A stretch of DNA of 64,000 nt, taken from positions 1,536,922 through 1,600,921 of the forward strand of contig NZ_NXGA01000001.1 in NCBI RefSeq assembly GCF_002802965.1, read 5' to 3'. Every line of letters starts with the position of its first letter. The stretch's first letter is position 1. The position numbers and the translations under genes were made by a program. This stretch comes from Sporolactobacillus pectinivorans (GTDB lineage Bacteria > Bacillota > Bacilli > Bacillales > Sporolactobacillaceae). Shown in pieces: positions 30,454-38,613 of the stretch. The notes below the pieces were generated by a model, which did not search any database, was not told where the DNA came from, and worked only from the letters and a program-made list of their open reading frames with translations.

Positions 30454-31281
30454 ATGTTTAAGCCCAGCAGACGATACAGAAGGAGAACGATGCCGGCTAA
30501 AAGGGTGTTTTTTCTCTCGCTTATTCTGTTTATCCTTTTTACATCCGGCGGAATATGGTTGGTCAATGAACAAATGAAACCCGCTCTGATGAGTATTGCA
30601 GTGACTCAGGCCGAACAGCTGGGTAACTACGCGATCAATTACGGAATCGGAGAAAATGTCCTGTCTAATGTTACGGATGCGAACGATCCGAATCAGCAGC
30701 CGGGGATTGATACCGGGAAGCTGATCGTAACGCATCGTACAGCGCAGAATACAGTGAGCGATTATGACCTGGATCCTGCCGAGGTTAACCGAATAAAAGG
30801 CATCATTTCAAACCGTATCCTGTGGTTCCTCAGGGCGGCTGAAAAAGGAAATATATCGATGACCAACGGGCCTGGCGCCGATCTCGTCTATCAGAATAGC
30901 AATCAAAATAATGGCATTGTTGCCGATATTCCGCTCGGACAGATTTTAAATAACGCGCTGCTCAGTAATTACGGACCAAGAGTGCCTGTCCATATGGATG
31001 TAGTCAGCAATGTCCAGTCGGATATTCGCTGGAGCTACAAAAACATCGGCATCAATAATATTATTTTTATGGTTTATCTGGATGTACGGGTTACCGTTGA
31101 TGTCATCGTCCCGTTTGCGATCCAGACGAAAACGATTGCTCAGCAAATTCCGATCGGCTCAAAAGTGCTGCCTCAAAGTGTGCCGTATTTCTATAGCTCG
31201 AATGGCGGTAGTATAACACCTTCCATTCCTGTTAATCCTCCCAACACCGGAGGTAAAAGTCCGTCAAGTTCTGGCCAATGA
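30454..31281 (+). CDS. yunB: Sporulation protein YunB
   Basis: The 275-residue product matches YunB, a sigma-E-controlled sporulation protein of B. subtilis. After a basic N terminus it has one transmembrane helix (residues about 20-38, FFLSLILFILFTSGGIWL), then an extracytoplasmic domain. The signature NYGPRVPVHMDVVSNVQSD and the pattern VPFAIQTKTIAQQIPIGSKV are typical. The C-terminal 25 residues are Ser/Pro/Gly-rich. It is convergent with lytH, with only 18 bp between them. Confidence 0.85.
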   Translation: MFKPSRRYRRRTMPAKRVFFLSLILFILFTSGGIWLVNEQMKPALMSIAVTQAEQLGNYAINYGIGENVLSNVTDANDPNQQPGIDTGKLIVTHRTAQNTVSDYDLDPAEVNRIKGIISNRILWFLRAAEKGNISMTNGPGADLVYQNSNQNNGIVADIPLGQILNNALLSNYGPRVPVHMDVVSNVQSDIRWSYKNIGINNIIFMVYLDVRVTVDVIVPFAIQTKTIAQQIPIGSKVLPQSVPYFYSSNGGSITPSIPVNPPNTGGKSPSSSGQ

Positions 31282-31299
31282 CTCAATGGGGAAGAGGTT

Positions 31300-32283
31300 T
31301 CACTTCTTCTTTTGCTTTTCCTGTCTCTCCCATACGCGGAGCAAGGGATAGGGATCAATCGAATATTCGGTGATTCCGTTATCGTGATAGAATCCATAAT
31401 GAAGATGCGGGGGAAATTTACCCATAGTTCCCTTCGGACCATATCCCGAACTGCCGACATAGCCGATCGTCTGTCCGGGTTCTGTCACCATTCCTTGATG
31501 GATACCTTTTGCGTAGCCATTCAGATGGGCAAAATAATGATAATTGCCCTGAAGATCTCGGAGCCCGATCCGCCATCCGCCGTATTTATTCCAGCCGATC
31601 ATCTCTATGATACCGTAGGCTGTTGCGTGTACCGGTGTACCGTAGTCCGCGAAAAGATCGGTTCCTTCATGGATGCGCAGTCCGCCCCAGCCGCGTCTTG
31701 CGCCCCATGTTGATTCATAATCGTAGTTGGCTTTCAGGGGCAGCGGAAAATCATGGCCTGTAAGGGCGACGGTATTGAATTTTTCAAAAACACGGGCAAA
31801 GTCTTCAATCAGCTCGACGGCTTTTCCCCTGTGAAAATAGTTCCAGATAGCGATTCTGTTGTTCTGTTCCCCCGGTCCGTACGCAGCAATCTGATCGGCG
31901 AATGAGAGGATCCGGTCTTCCGGATCTCCGGGATTGGCTTCACCGTCACCGTTTCCGTCTTTTCCCGCTCCGCCGAAAAAGGCGATGGAGACCGGATCTC
32001 TGTCATGAATATTCTGGTTGAAAATGCCGACCCAATCTCTATCGGTATCATTCAGGCTGATGGCGGCACTATCTGGTGCAGTTCCGGTGATATTGCGCGC
32101 ATACTGGTCACACCCGGCAAGAATTGTCCATGGGACACCGGTAAGTGCGGCGGTTTTCAGATACAGAGCTTTACGGTATTTTGCCGGATCACCTGGGGCC
32201 TTTACGTTTGCCGAGACCGTGTTTGTCCATAAGATCAGGACGGTGACAAGGCATAAGATGTGTTTTGAAAAGTTGTTCTTCAT
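31300..32283 (-). CDS. lytH: M23 peptidase LytH (L-Ala-D-Glu endopeptidase type)
   Basis: The 327-residue product has a signal peptide (MKNNFSK, hydrophobic core, cut near TVSANV) and a C-terminal M23 zinc peptidase domain. Zinc ligands are in RIHEGTDLFADYG near residue 215 and in PPHLHYGFYHD near residue 295. B. subtilis LytH trims cortex peptidoglycan stems during sporulation. ATG 32283 is preferred because AAGGGGATG precedes it and it opens the signal peptide; a longer frame from 32364 has no such support. It is divergent from yutD. Confidence 0.88.
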   Translation of the reverse strand: MKNNFSKHILCLVTVLILWTNTVSANVKAPGDPAKYRKALYLKTAALTGVPWTILAGCDQYARNITGTAPDSAAISLNDTDRDWVGIFNQNIHDRDPVSIAFFGGAGKDGNGDGEANPGDPEDRILSFADQIAAYGPGEQNNRIAIWNYFHRGKAVELIEDFARVFEKFNTVALTGHDFPLPLKANYDYESTWGARRGWGGLRIHEGTDLFADYGTPVHATAYGIIEMIGWNKYGGWRIGLRDLQGNYHYFAHLNGYAKGIHQGMVTEPGQTIGYVGSSGYGPKGTMGKFPPHLHYGFYHDNGITEYSIDPYPLLRVWERQEKQKKK

Positions 32284-32493
32284 GAACTCATCCCCTTCTG
32301 CAATTACAAAAATAGGATTCATTACCAATGGATGAAATTCAACCAATTTTTCGAATGTCTCCATGATCTGTTATAATGTTGTTAAATAAAGAGATCCGTC
32401 GGTACCTGAAAATGTGAACCAGGACGGCCGGACATTCTGTTTCTGCCCGTATGCAGCGGCAGTTCGGAAATCCAGAAAGAGGGGAAAGTTCCG

Positions 32494-32784
32494 TTGGTTG
32501 ATACTACGGTTTCCATCGATCATCACCGGTATGAACTTATTGAGGAGGTGCGTAATGGCTGGAATGAAGAAGCCTTCATCAAAAGATACAGCGACATCCT
32601 CGATAAATTTGATTATATCGTCGGAGATTGGGGCTACGACCAGCTCCGCCTTCGCGGCTTTTATGATGATGACAATCAAAAATCGACCTTTGATACTAAA
32701 ATCAGCACCCTGGTGGATTACCTGATTGAGTATTGCGGTTTTGGCTGTGCCTATTTTGTTTTGAAAAAAATGGCTGGAAAATAA
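32494..32784 (+). CDS. yutD: YutD family protein
   Basis: The 96-residue product matches the YutD family (DUF1027). Signatures are GWNEEAFIKRYSDILDKFDY, IVGDWGYDQLRLRGFYDD and LVDYLIEYCGFGCAYFVL. Function is unknown. The start is TTG 32494 behind AGAGGGGA. In B. subtilis yutD lies beside yutE; here the two are separated by a 440-bp repeat-bearing insertion. Confidence 0.85.
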   Translation: MVDTTVSIDHHRYELIEEVRNGWNEEAFIKRYSDILDKFDYIVGDWGYDQLRLRGFYDDDNQKSTFDTKISTLVDYLIEYCGFGCAYFVLKKMAGK

Positions 32785-32940
32785 GAATGATTCTGCGGAT
32801 TTCAGGGGTACTGTGATTCCGCTGAGTGATAACGATCCACTCCAGCCTGATTGTTCATTGTACCTAGGCCGTTTGTTTCACCGCTTAGCACGTAGTCTGT
32901 GCAAAAAACGTGAATTAATGAATCTGATCCTGCCGGCAGC

Positions 32941-33209
32941 GTTTTTCTGCAGGGCTTTGTACAGGAATCGATAAAGAAAACTTGGCAAAGCCAAGCCTCT
33001 GGTGCAGGCAAAGCCTTAGTTGTGACGTCCATGGATGGCGCCTAATGCCGAACATGCCACGGGACGTACTTCCGCAGGATGCGGTGACTTCGACGTTGTG
33101 CACAGGACGTGCACGTTCTTAGTCGAAGATCCCTTAGTTGAAGATCCGATGGCTATTCGGCCGCTTATACTATAATCCGATAAAATTTTATACTTTCTTA
33201 TAGTATAAA
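32941..33209 (+). repeat. Dispersed structured element, copy B (enlarged)
   Basis: The element starts near 32941 and has the hairpin CTTGGC-AAA-GCCAAG (32981-32995), AGCCTCTGG, GCCTTAGTTG, and a 3' hairpin with an 11-bp stem TTATACTATAA/TTATAGTATAA and 22-nt loop ending at 33209. Between the middle block and the 3' hairpin lies about 140 bp absent from copies A and C. That insert contains nested palindromes: CTTCGAC with GTCGAAG, enclosing GTGCAC with GTGCAC. A second CCTTAGTTG occurs at 33132. It ends 15 bp before the yutE start. The region 32785-32940 has no gene I can support. Confidence 0.7.
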
Positions 33210-33224
33210 AAAGAGGGGACCGGC

Positions 33225-33674
33225 ATGTACTTTGTGGATCGCAGCAATATTAAAAAAATACTGGATTATCTCGGGCGGCTGCTTGAAATTTTTGATCGGG
33301 AAAACTGGAATACATCAGTGGCTGAGCTTGCGCTTGAACGTATAGCCCAGAACCTGATTGAGTCAATCATTGATGTGGGCAATCAGATGATTGACGGATT
33401 CATCATGCGGGATCCCGGCGGGTATGAAGACGTCATTGACATTCTGGAAGACGAATCAGTGCTGCCGCATGAAGAGGCATCGTCAATCAGGCAAGTGGTC
33501 GGCCTGCGCAAAATGCTTGTTCAGGATTATACGGCCATTGACCACGGCCTGCTGATCACGGTCATCGAAAAAAATGCGGCTGCTCTGAAACAATTTTCAG
33601 CGCGGGTTACAGCATATTTAGAACAGGAACTGGGTCCTGTATCAGCTTTCACACCAGAACGGAAAAAAGAATAA
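33225..33674 (+). CDS. yutE: YutE, DUF86/HepT-like protein
   Basis: The 149-residue product is a DUF86 (HepT-like) protein. The diagnostic RxxxxY-like HEPN pattern appears as VVGLRKMLVQDYTAID near residue 93, and the helix ALERIAQNLIESIIDVGN near residue 40 is typical. HepT proteins are usually toxins paired with a MNT nucleotidyltransferase, but no such gene is adjacent, and YutE is a conserved stand-alone gene in Bacillales. AGAGGGG precedes ATG 33225. The upstream repeat copy B probably supplies part of its promoter region. Confidence 0.85.
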   Translation: MYFVDRSNIKKILDYLGRLLEIFDRENWNTSVAELALERIAQNLIESIIDVGNQMIDGFIMRDPGGYEDVIDILEDESVLPHEEASSIRQVVGLRKMLVQDYTAIDHGLLITVIEKNAAALKQFSARVTAYLEQELGPVSAFTPERKKE

Positions 33675-33701
33675 CAGCGTAGAGAAACTGGAGGTTCATG
33701 A

Positions 33702-34469
33702 ATGGGAAAGACTTATGACGCTTTTTTGCTGGATTTAGATGGAACGGTTTACCGCGGCAAGGAAAGGATCCCTGAAGCAGTAGATTTTGTTAAAACATTA
33801 AAAGAAAAAGGGCTTCGTTATCTGTTTGTGACTAATAATTCAACACGGACTAAAGAGGCGGTAGCGGAACAGCTAAGCGGCTTCGGCATCCCCTGCACAG
33901 CGAATGATGTCCTGACAACGAGTATAGCGACAGCCAGTTACATAAAATCACAAAAGGAAAATGCCTCTGTGTACTATATCGGTGAAGACGGTTTAAAACA
34001 GGCGATGGAGCTTGAAAATCTAAGATATGAGGAGAATCATCCGGATTATGTCGCTTTCGGCATGGACAGGCAGATCACCTACGAAAAGTATGCAAAAGCA
34101 TGCCTGGCGGTTCGCGCCGGTGCCAAATTTGTCTCGACTAATCCGGATGTGGCGCTGCCTAATGAACGGGGTCTGATGCCGGGGAACGGCTCTCTGACGT
34201 CAGTTATCAGTGTGTCAACCGGTGTTGCACCGGTGTTCATCGGGAAACCTGAACCGATCATCATTGAACTGGCTCTGAAAAAAATCGGTACGTCCAAGGA
34301 ACGGACGCTGATGATTGGGGATAATTACGATACAGATATTATGGCCGGTATTCGTTCCGGTCTCGATTCGCTGATTGTTCTAACAGGTGTCACCTCAGAA
34401 CAGGCATTGAAGATGAAATCGGTGCAGCCGACCTATGCCCTTCATTCCTTGAGTGAGTGGCAGTTTTAA
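33702..34469 (+). CDS. yutF: HAD-family phosphatase YutF (NagD-like)
   Basis: The 255-residue product is a HAD subfamily IIA phosphatase. Motif I is LLDLDGTVYRG with nucleophile Asp 10, motif II is FVTNNSTRT, the lysine is in VFIGKPEP near residue 185, and motif III is MIGDNYDTDI near residue 207. B. subtilis YutF dephosphorylates small phosphate esters in vitro. It follows yutE by 27 bp. A terminator lies downstream. Confidence 0.92.
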   Translation: MGKTYDAFLLDLDGTVYRGKERIPEAVDFVKTLKEKGLRYLFVTNNSTRTKEAVAEQLSGFGIPCTANDVLTTSIATASYIKSQKENASVYYIGEDGLKQAMELENLRYEENHPDYVAFGMDRQITYEKYAKACLAVRAGAKFVSTNPDVALPNERGLMPGNGSLTSVISVSTGVAPVFIGKPEPIIIELALKKIGTSKERTLMIGDNYDTDIMAGIRSGLDSLIVLTGVTSEQALKMKSVQPTYALHSLSEWQF

Positions 34470-34627
34470 ATTAAAATAGTATCCTTTAGCGGCTGAACCA
34501 TTGTTTATTCGGAAATTACACTGAACCAGTTCAAGGGACACTGAAATTGATGAAAGACGCTCCGAATCGAAAAAAAGACTACAAAAAGGAAACCTCATTA
34601 GAAAAAAACACCACAATCCGACGAGCT

Positions 34628-34664
34628 GTACCGTTCCTGAAAAAAGGAACGGTATTTGTTTTTC
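34628..34664 (+). terminator. Terminator after yutF
   Basis: TACCGTTCCT and AGGAACGGTA form a perfect 10-bp stem, followed by a T-rich run. Confidence 0.85.
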
Positions 34665-34732
34665 GCTGAAAAATAGCCTGCGCCCCATTCCTTTTGCATA
34701 GACTAGTGAGAAAACGATATGGGGGCATCTGT

Positions 34733-35701
34733 ATGTCAGGGCAGGCCAATCTGCAGGCACTGGTCGATCAGAATTATCTTTTGGATGTGACGGAAACAGG
34801 ATCGCTTCGGCTTTTTTTTCAGCCTGCCGATCATTTCTACCATCGGAATTTTGAGGCACTGGCACAGGCGGCAGAGTATCTGAGCCAAAATACGACACTG
34901 CCTTATTACCGGATGGTTCGGACCAAGAAAGGGGGGTATACCCTTGACGTGAACGGGACACCGTCCGTATTGATGGTTTTTCCCGGCGAACGTCAAATAA
35001 CTGATGATCATCTTGGGGCAATGCTGGCAGAGTTTCATATCAGCTCACAGGGGGCAGATATCCGCAATTTCCCAGAATCCCCTCTTAATAGCCGGATAGA
35101 TGGGCTTTCCAGCCGCATGGATGCACTCGGAGCAAAACATCGGGAAATTCTGAAGAAAAAAGAACCGACAACATTTGAAAGAGGATTTCTCGGCAATTTT
35201 CTTTATTTTTCAGGATGTGCAGAAAACGCGATCCAGTATCTGGTCGATACCTCGCTCGATTTTCCAAATCCGGAACCGATGGCGCTCAGCCATTACCGTT
35301 TTTCCGGGGTAGATTCCCTGATTCCGGAAAATCCGGCACTGTGGGTCGCTGATGATCGCTCACGGGATCTTGCGGAATGGCTGCGGCTTCTGGCATGGAA
35401 CGGAGAGGCTCCCGCTCAAAATACTGCCGCAGAAGCTTTTCTGGACGACTATGAGAACCGCTTTCCATTAAGTAGGCAGACGGCCGCCAATCTCTTTGGA
35501 AAGCTGCTGTTTCCGCTTCCCTATGTTGAATGTTGTGAGCGGTATTTTTTCAGCCAGGGGCGTGAAGACCGTCATTTACTGAATGACGTGATGCTTCTTA
35601 ACGAGGACAGGGCCGAGCGTCAGGAACGCATGCTTTATTTTTTGTCGCGCCGCTATTCAGCGATTAAAGTGCCGGAATGGCTGGCCCGGACCTCAGCCTG
35701 A
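34733..35701 (+). CDS. yutH: Spore coat-associated protein YutH
   Basis: The 322-residue product matches YutH of the CotS/YutH kinase-like coat family. Near residue 200 YRFSGVDSLIPENPALWVAD fills the place of the phosphotransferase active loop, but no clear HxD catalytic triad is present, so it is probably a pseudokinase. ATG 34733 is chosen for the GGGGGC site in front; the frame is open upstream to 34694. Mother-cell expression is inferred from B. subtilis. Confidence 0.8.
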   Translation: MSGQANLQALVDQNYLLDVTETGSLRLFFQPADHFYHRNFEALAQAAEYLSQNTTLPYYRMVRTKKGGYTLDVNGTPSVLMVFPGERQITDDHLGAMLAEFHISSQGADIRNFPESPLNSRIDGLSSRMDALGAKHREILKKKEPTTFERGFLGNFLYFSGCAENAIQYLVDTSLDFPNPEPMALSHYRFSGVDSLIPENPALWVADDRSRDLAEWLRLLAWNGEAPAQNTAAEAFLDDYENRFPLSRQTAANLFGKLLFPLPYVECCERYFFSQGREDRHLLNDVMLLNEDRAERQERMLYFLSRRYSAIKVPEWLARTSA

Positions 35702-35711
35702 GAAGATACAG

Positions 35712-35745
35712 AAAACCGCCCGATTTATTATTCGGGCGGTTTGAA
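35712..35745 (+). terminator. Bidirectional terminator between yutH and yutI
   Basis: AAACCGCCCGA and TCGGGCGGTTT form an 11-bp stem with A/T runs on both sides. A second hairpin, CTCGGT/ACCGAG near 35775-35800, and TTTTGTCC/GGACAAAA near 35832-35864 could end the minus-strand yutI. Confidence 0.75.
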
Positions 35746-35860
35746 TTATTTGCGGCAAATTCATCTCGGTATCAAAAAACCGAGTTTTCTCAGTTGGCGG
35801 CCTTTATAAAAACGAACGGATACCCTGCAGCTTTTGTCCTGCTTCTCATTTTGGACAAAA

Positions 35861-36082
35861 TTAAAAAACCTGCTCCAGTTCCTTGACTCCGGGAATATTA
35901 TCTATTAGGGCCCGCTCAATGCCGGCTTTTAAAGTAAGTGTCGAGCTTGGGCAGTTTTCACAGGCCCCAAGCAGGCGAACGCGGACGATGCCATCCTCGA
36001 CGTCAAGCAATTCAACATCTCCGCCGTCACGCAATAGAAAAGGACGAAGCTTTTCAAGCACTTCTTCAACCTGATTGTACAT
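35861..36082 (-). CDS. yutI: NifU C-terminal-domain Fe-S carrier YutI
   Basis: The 73-residue product is a stand-alone NifU C-terminal (Nfu) domain that carries Fe-S clusters to targets. The cluster cysteines are in [14 protein letters not shown] near residue 43. [19 protein letters not shown] is the family signature. ATG 36082 follows GGAAGGAG. It is transcribed away from yuzD. It probably receives clusters from the SufBCD system upstream. Confidence 0.92.
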   Translation of the reverse strand: MYNQVEEVLEKLRPFLLRDGGDVELLDVEDGIVRVRLLGACENCPSSTLTLKAGIERALIDNIPGVKELEQVF

Positions 36083-36235
36083 CGGAAACACTCCTTCCTC
36101 ATTGCTTATAACTGTCATTATATCGTGTTTCTGCCTGAAAATCTAATATTTGTGCTAGAACGGGAACATACACTGTGACGGCTATGCTGTTCATGTTATA
36201 TTAATAAATATAACAAGCCATCGGAGGCGAGCCCT

Positions 36236-36562
36236 TTGGATCTTACAGTTTATGGAGCTGAGGCTGTATGTGCCAGCTGCGCCCAGGCGCCCCCGTCAAA
36301 GGCAACGGCTGAATGGCTGGAAGCGGCGCTGGTACGCAAATTTGGCAAACCGCTACCTGTGCGGTATGTTGATATTTTTCAGCCTGAAACGGAAAAAGAC
36401 CGCTATTTCTGTGAAAAAATCAAATCTGATGACTATTTTTTTCCGCTTCTTGTTTCCGGGAGCGAAGTACTGGGAGAGGGATTTATTTCGCTAAAGCCGG
36501 TCCTGCTTTTCCTGGAAAAAAACGGTCTGACAGTGAGCGAATCAGGAAGCGGAGAACAATGA
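36236..36562 (+). CDS. yuzD: YuzD, DUF1462 thioredoxin-like protein
   Basis: The 108-residue product matches DUF1462. A CASC motif at residues 13-16 (AVCASCAQAPPS) and YVDIF and PLLVSGSEVLGEG suit a small thioredoxin-fold protein. TTG 36236 follows CGGAGGC. It is divergent from the Nfu gene yutI, as in B. subtilis, which suggests a redox or Fe-S role (inference). An imperfect palindrome GTTATATT-AATA-AATATAAC lies at 36193-36212 between them. Confidence 0.8.
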   Translation: MDLTVYGAEAVCASCAQAPPSKATAEWLEAALVRKFGKPLPVRYVDIFQPETEKDRYFCEKIKSDDYFFPLLVSGSEVLGEGFISLKPVLLFLEKNGLTVSESGSGEQ

Positions 36563-36669
36563 TCGTGCAGCGCGGATAAAATATGCGGGTGTCGCTGCAT
36601 GACGAATGGACGTGTCCGTGCTACAATAGATCATCAAAAGCGGTCATCCGTCAGAAAGAAGGGAATGCC

Positions 36670-36900
36670 ATGCTTGATTTTCACCACAGCTGGCCCTATG
36701 AACGTGTGATGAATGATATTTATTTTGAAGAATGCCCGTTCTGCCATGCGTCGCCTGTTTTGATACCGATAAAGAAAAAAGCTGTTGATGAGGCATTCGA
36801 GGGCATTAAAACGCATATCGTGATGCCCTGCTGCCATGAAAAAATTGTGGTCGAGAGCATGGACAGTGATTATATATGGGCTTCAGCAGCCCTCAGATGA
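36670..36900 (+). CDS. Small cysteine-rich protein, putative zinc binding
   Basis: The 76-residue product carries CPFCHA near residue 23 and MPCCHE near residue 54, a likely four-cysteine zinc site. It has an acidic, aromatic N terminus and is otherwise plain. I do not recognise a named family with certainty. ATG 36670 follows AAGAAGGGA. It ends 19 bp before dapF, so the two are probably cotranscribed. Confidence 0.7.
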   Translation: MLDFHHSWPYERVMNDIYFEECPFCHASPVLIPIKKKAVDEAFEGIKTHIVMPCCHEKIVVESMDSDYIWASAALR

Positions 36901-36919
36901 TGCAACCGGAGAGTGACGA

Positions 36920-37807
36920 ATGTTGGGAAGAGCTTACCCGTTTACAAAAATGCATGGCCTTGGAAATTGTTATATCTATCTGGACGGCATAACGAACGAC
37001 TTCGATATTCCTTCTTATGCCGAACTCGCACAGCAGGTCTCTGATCCATACAAGGGGATCGGGTCTGATGGGCTGATTATGATTCTGCCGTCAGAAAGAG
37101 CCGATGTGCAAATGAGAATATTCAACAAAGACGGCTCCGAGGCGAAAAACTGCGGGAACGGCCTGCGCTGCGTGGCAAAATATGCTTACGAGCACCGGCT
37201 GGTCGATTCCCGCCGATTTATGATTGAAACCTTATCAGGAAATAAAGAGGCCGAAATTCATCTGCACGACGGGGCAGTTGACGAAGTGACCATCGATATG
37301 GGGGAACCGATTCTCAGCCGCGGCAGCATTCCGGTTGCCGGAGGGGATCCGGGCAGCGTGGTGATCCGTGAACCGCTGGAAATCGACGGTACGGTTTACT
37401 CGTTTACGGCTGTATCTATGGGCAATCCGCATGCTCTGTTTTTTGTAGATGATGTGGCGACTGCTCCCATTCATCAATTAGGATCGCTGCTCGCCGACAC
37501 CTATCCGCTTTTTCCAAACGGCGTGAATGTTGGTTTCGCCCATCCGCTGTCCGATCACGAGGCGGATTACCGCGTATGGGAACGTGGTTCAGGCATCACA
37601 CAAGCTTGCGGCACGGGTGCCTGTGCTTCAGTTGTCGCGTCAATCCTTGAGTCGCGCATTAAGAAAGACTGCCCGGTGACTGTTCATCTTGCAGGCGGCG
37701 ACCTGATCATCGAGTGGCTTTCGGCGTCCAATCACGTGATGATGACCGGCGGTGCTGAGACAATCTGCCAGGGGACGTATTATTTCAGAGAAAAAAACGG
37801 TCAGTAA
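36920..37807 (+). CDS. dapF: Diaminopimelate epimerase
   Basis: DapF (295 residues) converts LL- to meso-diaminopimelate for lysine and cell-wall synthesis. The two catalytic cysteines are in AKNCGNGLRC near residue 75 and QACGTGACAS near residue 232. FTKMHGLGN at the start is the family signature. It indicates DAP-type peptidoglycan. It lies upstream of yutM as in B. subtilis. Confidence 0.95.
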   Translation: MLGRAYPFTKMHGLGNCYIYLDGITNDFDIPSYAELAQQVSDPYKGIGSDGLIMILPSERADVQMRIFNKDGSEAKNCGNGLRCVAKYAYEHRLVDSRRFMIETLSGNKEAEIHLHDGAVDEVTIDMGEPILSRGSIPVAGGDPGSVVIREPLEIDGTVYSFTAVSMGNPHALFFVDDVATAPIHQLGSLLADTYPLFPNGVNVGFAHPLSDHEADYRVWERGSGITQACGTGACASVVASILESRIKKDCPVTVHLAGGDLIIEWLSASNHVMMTGGAETICQGTYYFREKNGQ

Positions 37808-37870
37808 ATGGATTGTGATTAATGTCACATCACGCTATAATAAGCTTAAAATGTAAAGGAGATGAGCAGG

Positions 37871-38236
37871 ATGAACATTACCTTGACTGAAGCGGCAAAT
37901 TTTCGAGTGAAAGAAATGATCAGTGAGGAACCGGGTGAGGATTTATTCCTTCGTGTCGGTGTCGGCGGTGGCGGATGCTCCGGGCTGACCTACGGCATGG
38001 GTTTTGATGATAAAATCATCGAAGGCGACCAGGCCTTCGAAAATAACGGCCTGAAAGTAGTTGTTGACAAAAATAGTGCTCCTCTGCTGGATGGTGTGAC
38101 TATCGATTTCAAACAGAATTTGCAGGGCGGCGGGTTCATGATCGACAATCCGAACGCGATCTCAACGTGCGGCTGCGGACATTCGTTTAAGACAGCGGAG
38201 AATGAAGGCGAGCCTGCGAAACAGTGCGACTGTTAA
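37871..38236 (+). CDS. yutM: A-type Fe-S carrier protein YutM (HesB/IscA family)
   Basis: The 121-residue product is an A-type carrier. The three cluster cysteines are in GGGCSGLTYGM near residue 35 and STCGCGHSF near residue 101. ATG 37871 has AAAGGAG nine bases upstream; ATG 37862 would touch that site. The C-terminal extension ends in another pair of cysteines. With sufCDSUB and yutI this gives the window a near-complete Fe-S assembly set. Confidence 0.92.
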   Translation: MNITLTEAANFRVKEMISEEPGEDLFLRVGVGGGGCSGLTYGMGFDDKIIEGDQAFENNGLKVVVDKNSAPLLDGVTIDFKQNLQGGGFMIDNPNAISTCGCGHSFKTAENEGEPAKQCDC

Positions 38237-38328
38237 TCAGAAAATAAGCTTGCAAGAAATTGCAGGAAAAAAATACGATTTTTCCCAATGACCGATTCGG
38301 TTAAGTTCGGATAATAATCGATCATGGT

Positions 38329-38370
38329 AAAAGCATCTTTCGGTGATGAATCACTAAGAGATGCTTTTTT
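38329..38370 (+). terminator. Terminator after yutM
   Basis: AAAAGCATCT and AGATGCTTTTTT form a 10-bp stem with a T tract. The following 38371-38540 stretch has no gene; it carries an imperfect direct repeat (TATCCAAGAATATCGCTTTT and TATCCAAAATATTTCGCTTT). Confidence 0.8.
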
Positions 38371-38547
38371 AATCCTGTAAAACCCCATGAACCTTATCGT
38401 CCATTATCCAAGAATATCGCTTTTCATGCGTCATTTCACCTGTATCCAAAATATTTCGCTTTTCGTAAAAATAAGGGGATTTCAAATCACTGCTGATGGT
38501 CATAAATTAATCTTGGTATCCTTTCCGCAATCATTGCACAGACTATT

Positions 38548-38595
38548 ACACGTATAAAAATAAATACTTTACACGTATTTGATACGTGTTATAAT
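38548..38595 (+). promoter_or_regulatory. Promoter and palindromic operator of the hicB gene
   Basis: TTTACA (38568-38573), a 16-bp spacer and a perfect TATAAT (38590-38595) form the promoter. A palindrome ACACGTAT-TTG-ATACGTGT (38571-38589) fills the spacer, and another half-site ACACGTAT lies at 38548-38555. Such placement suits autorepression by the encoded RHH-type protein. Confidence 0.7.
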
Positions 38596-38613
38596 AAATG
38601 AGAGGTGATTAAT

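Noticed and set aside
32915..33103. Minus-strand reading frame of 62 codons inside repeat copy B
   Set aside because: It has no ribosome site and coincides with palindromes of the repeat; more likely a chance frame in a repeated sequence.
33225..33674. HepT toxin of a HepT-MntA toxin-antitoxin system
   Set aside because: No nucleotidyltransferase gene is adjacent, and YutE is a conserved single gene in this synteny block.
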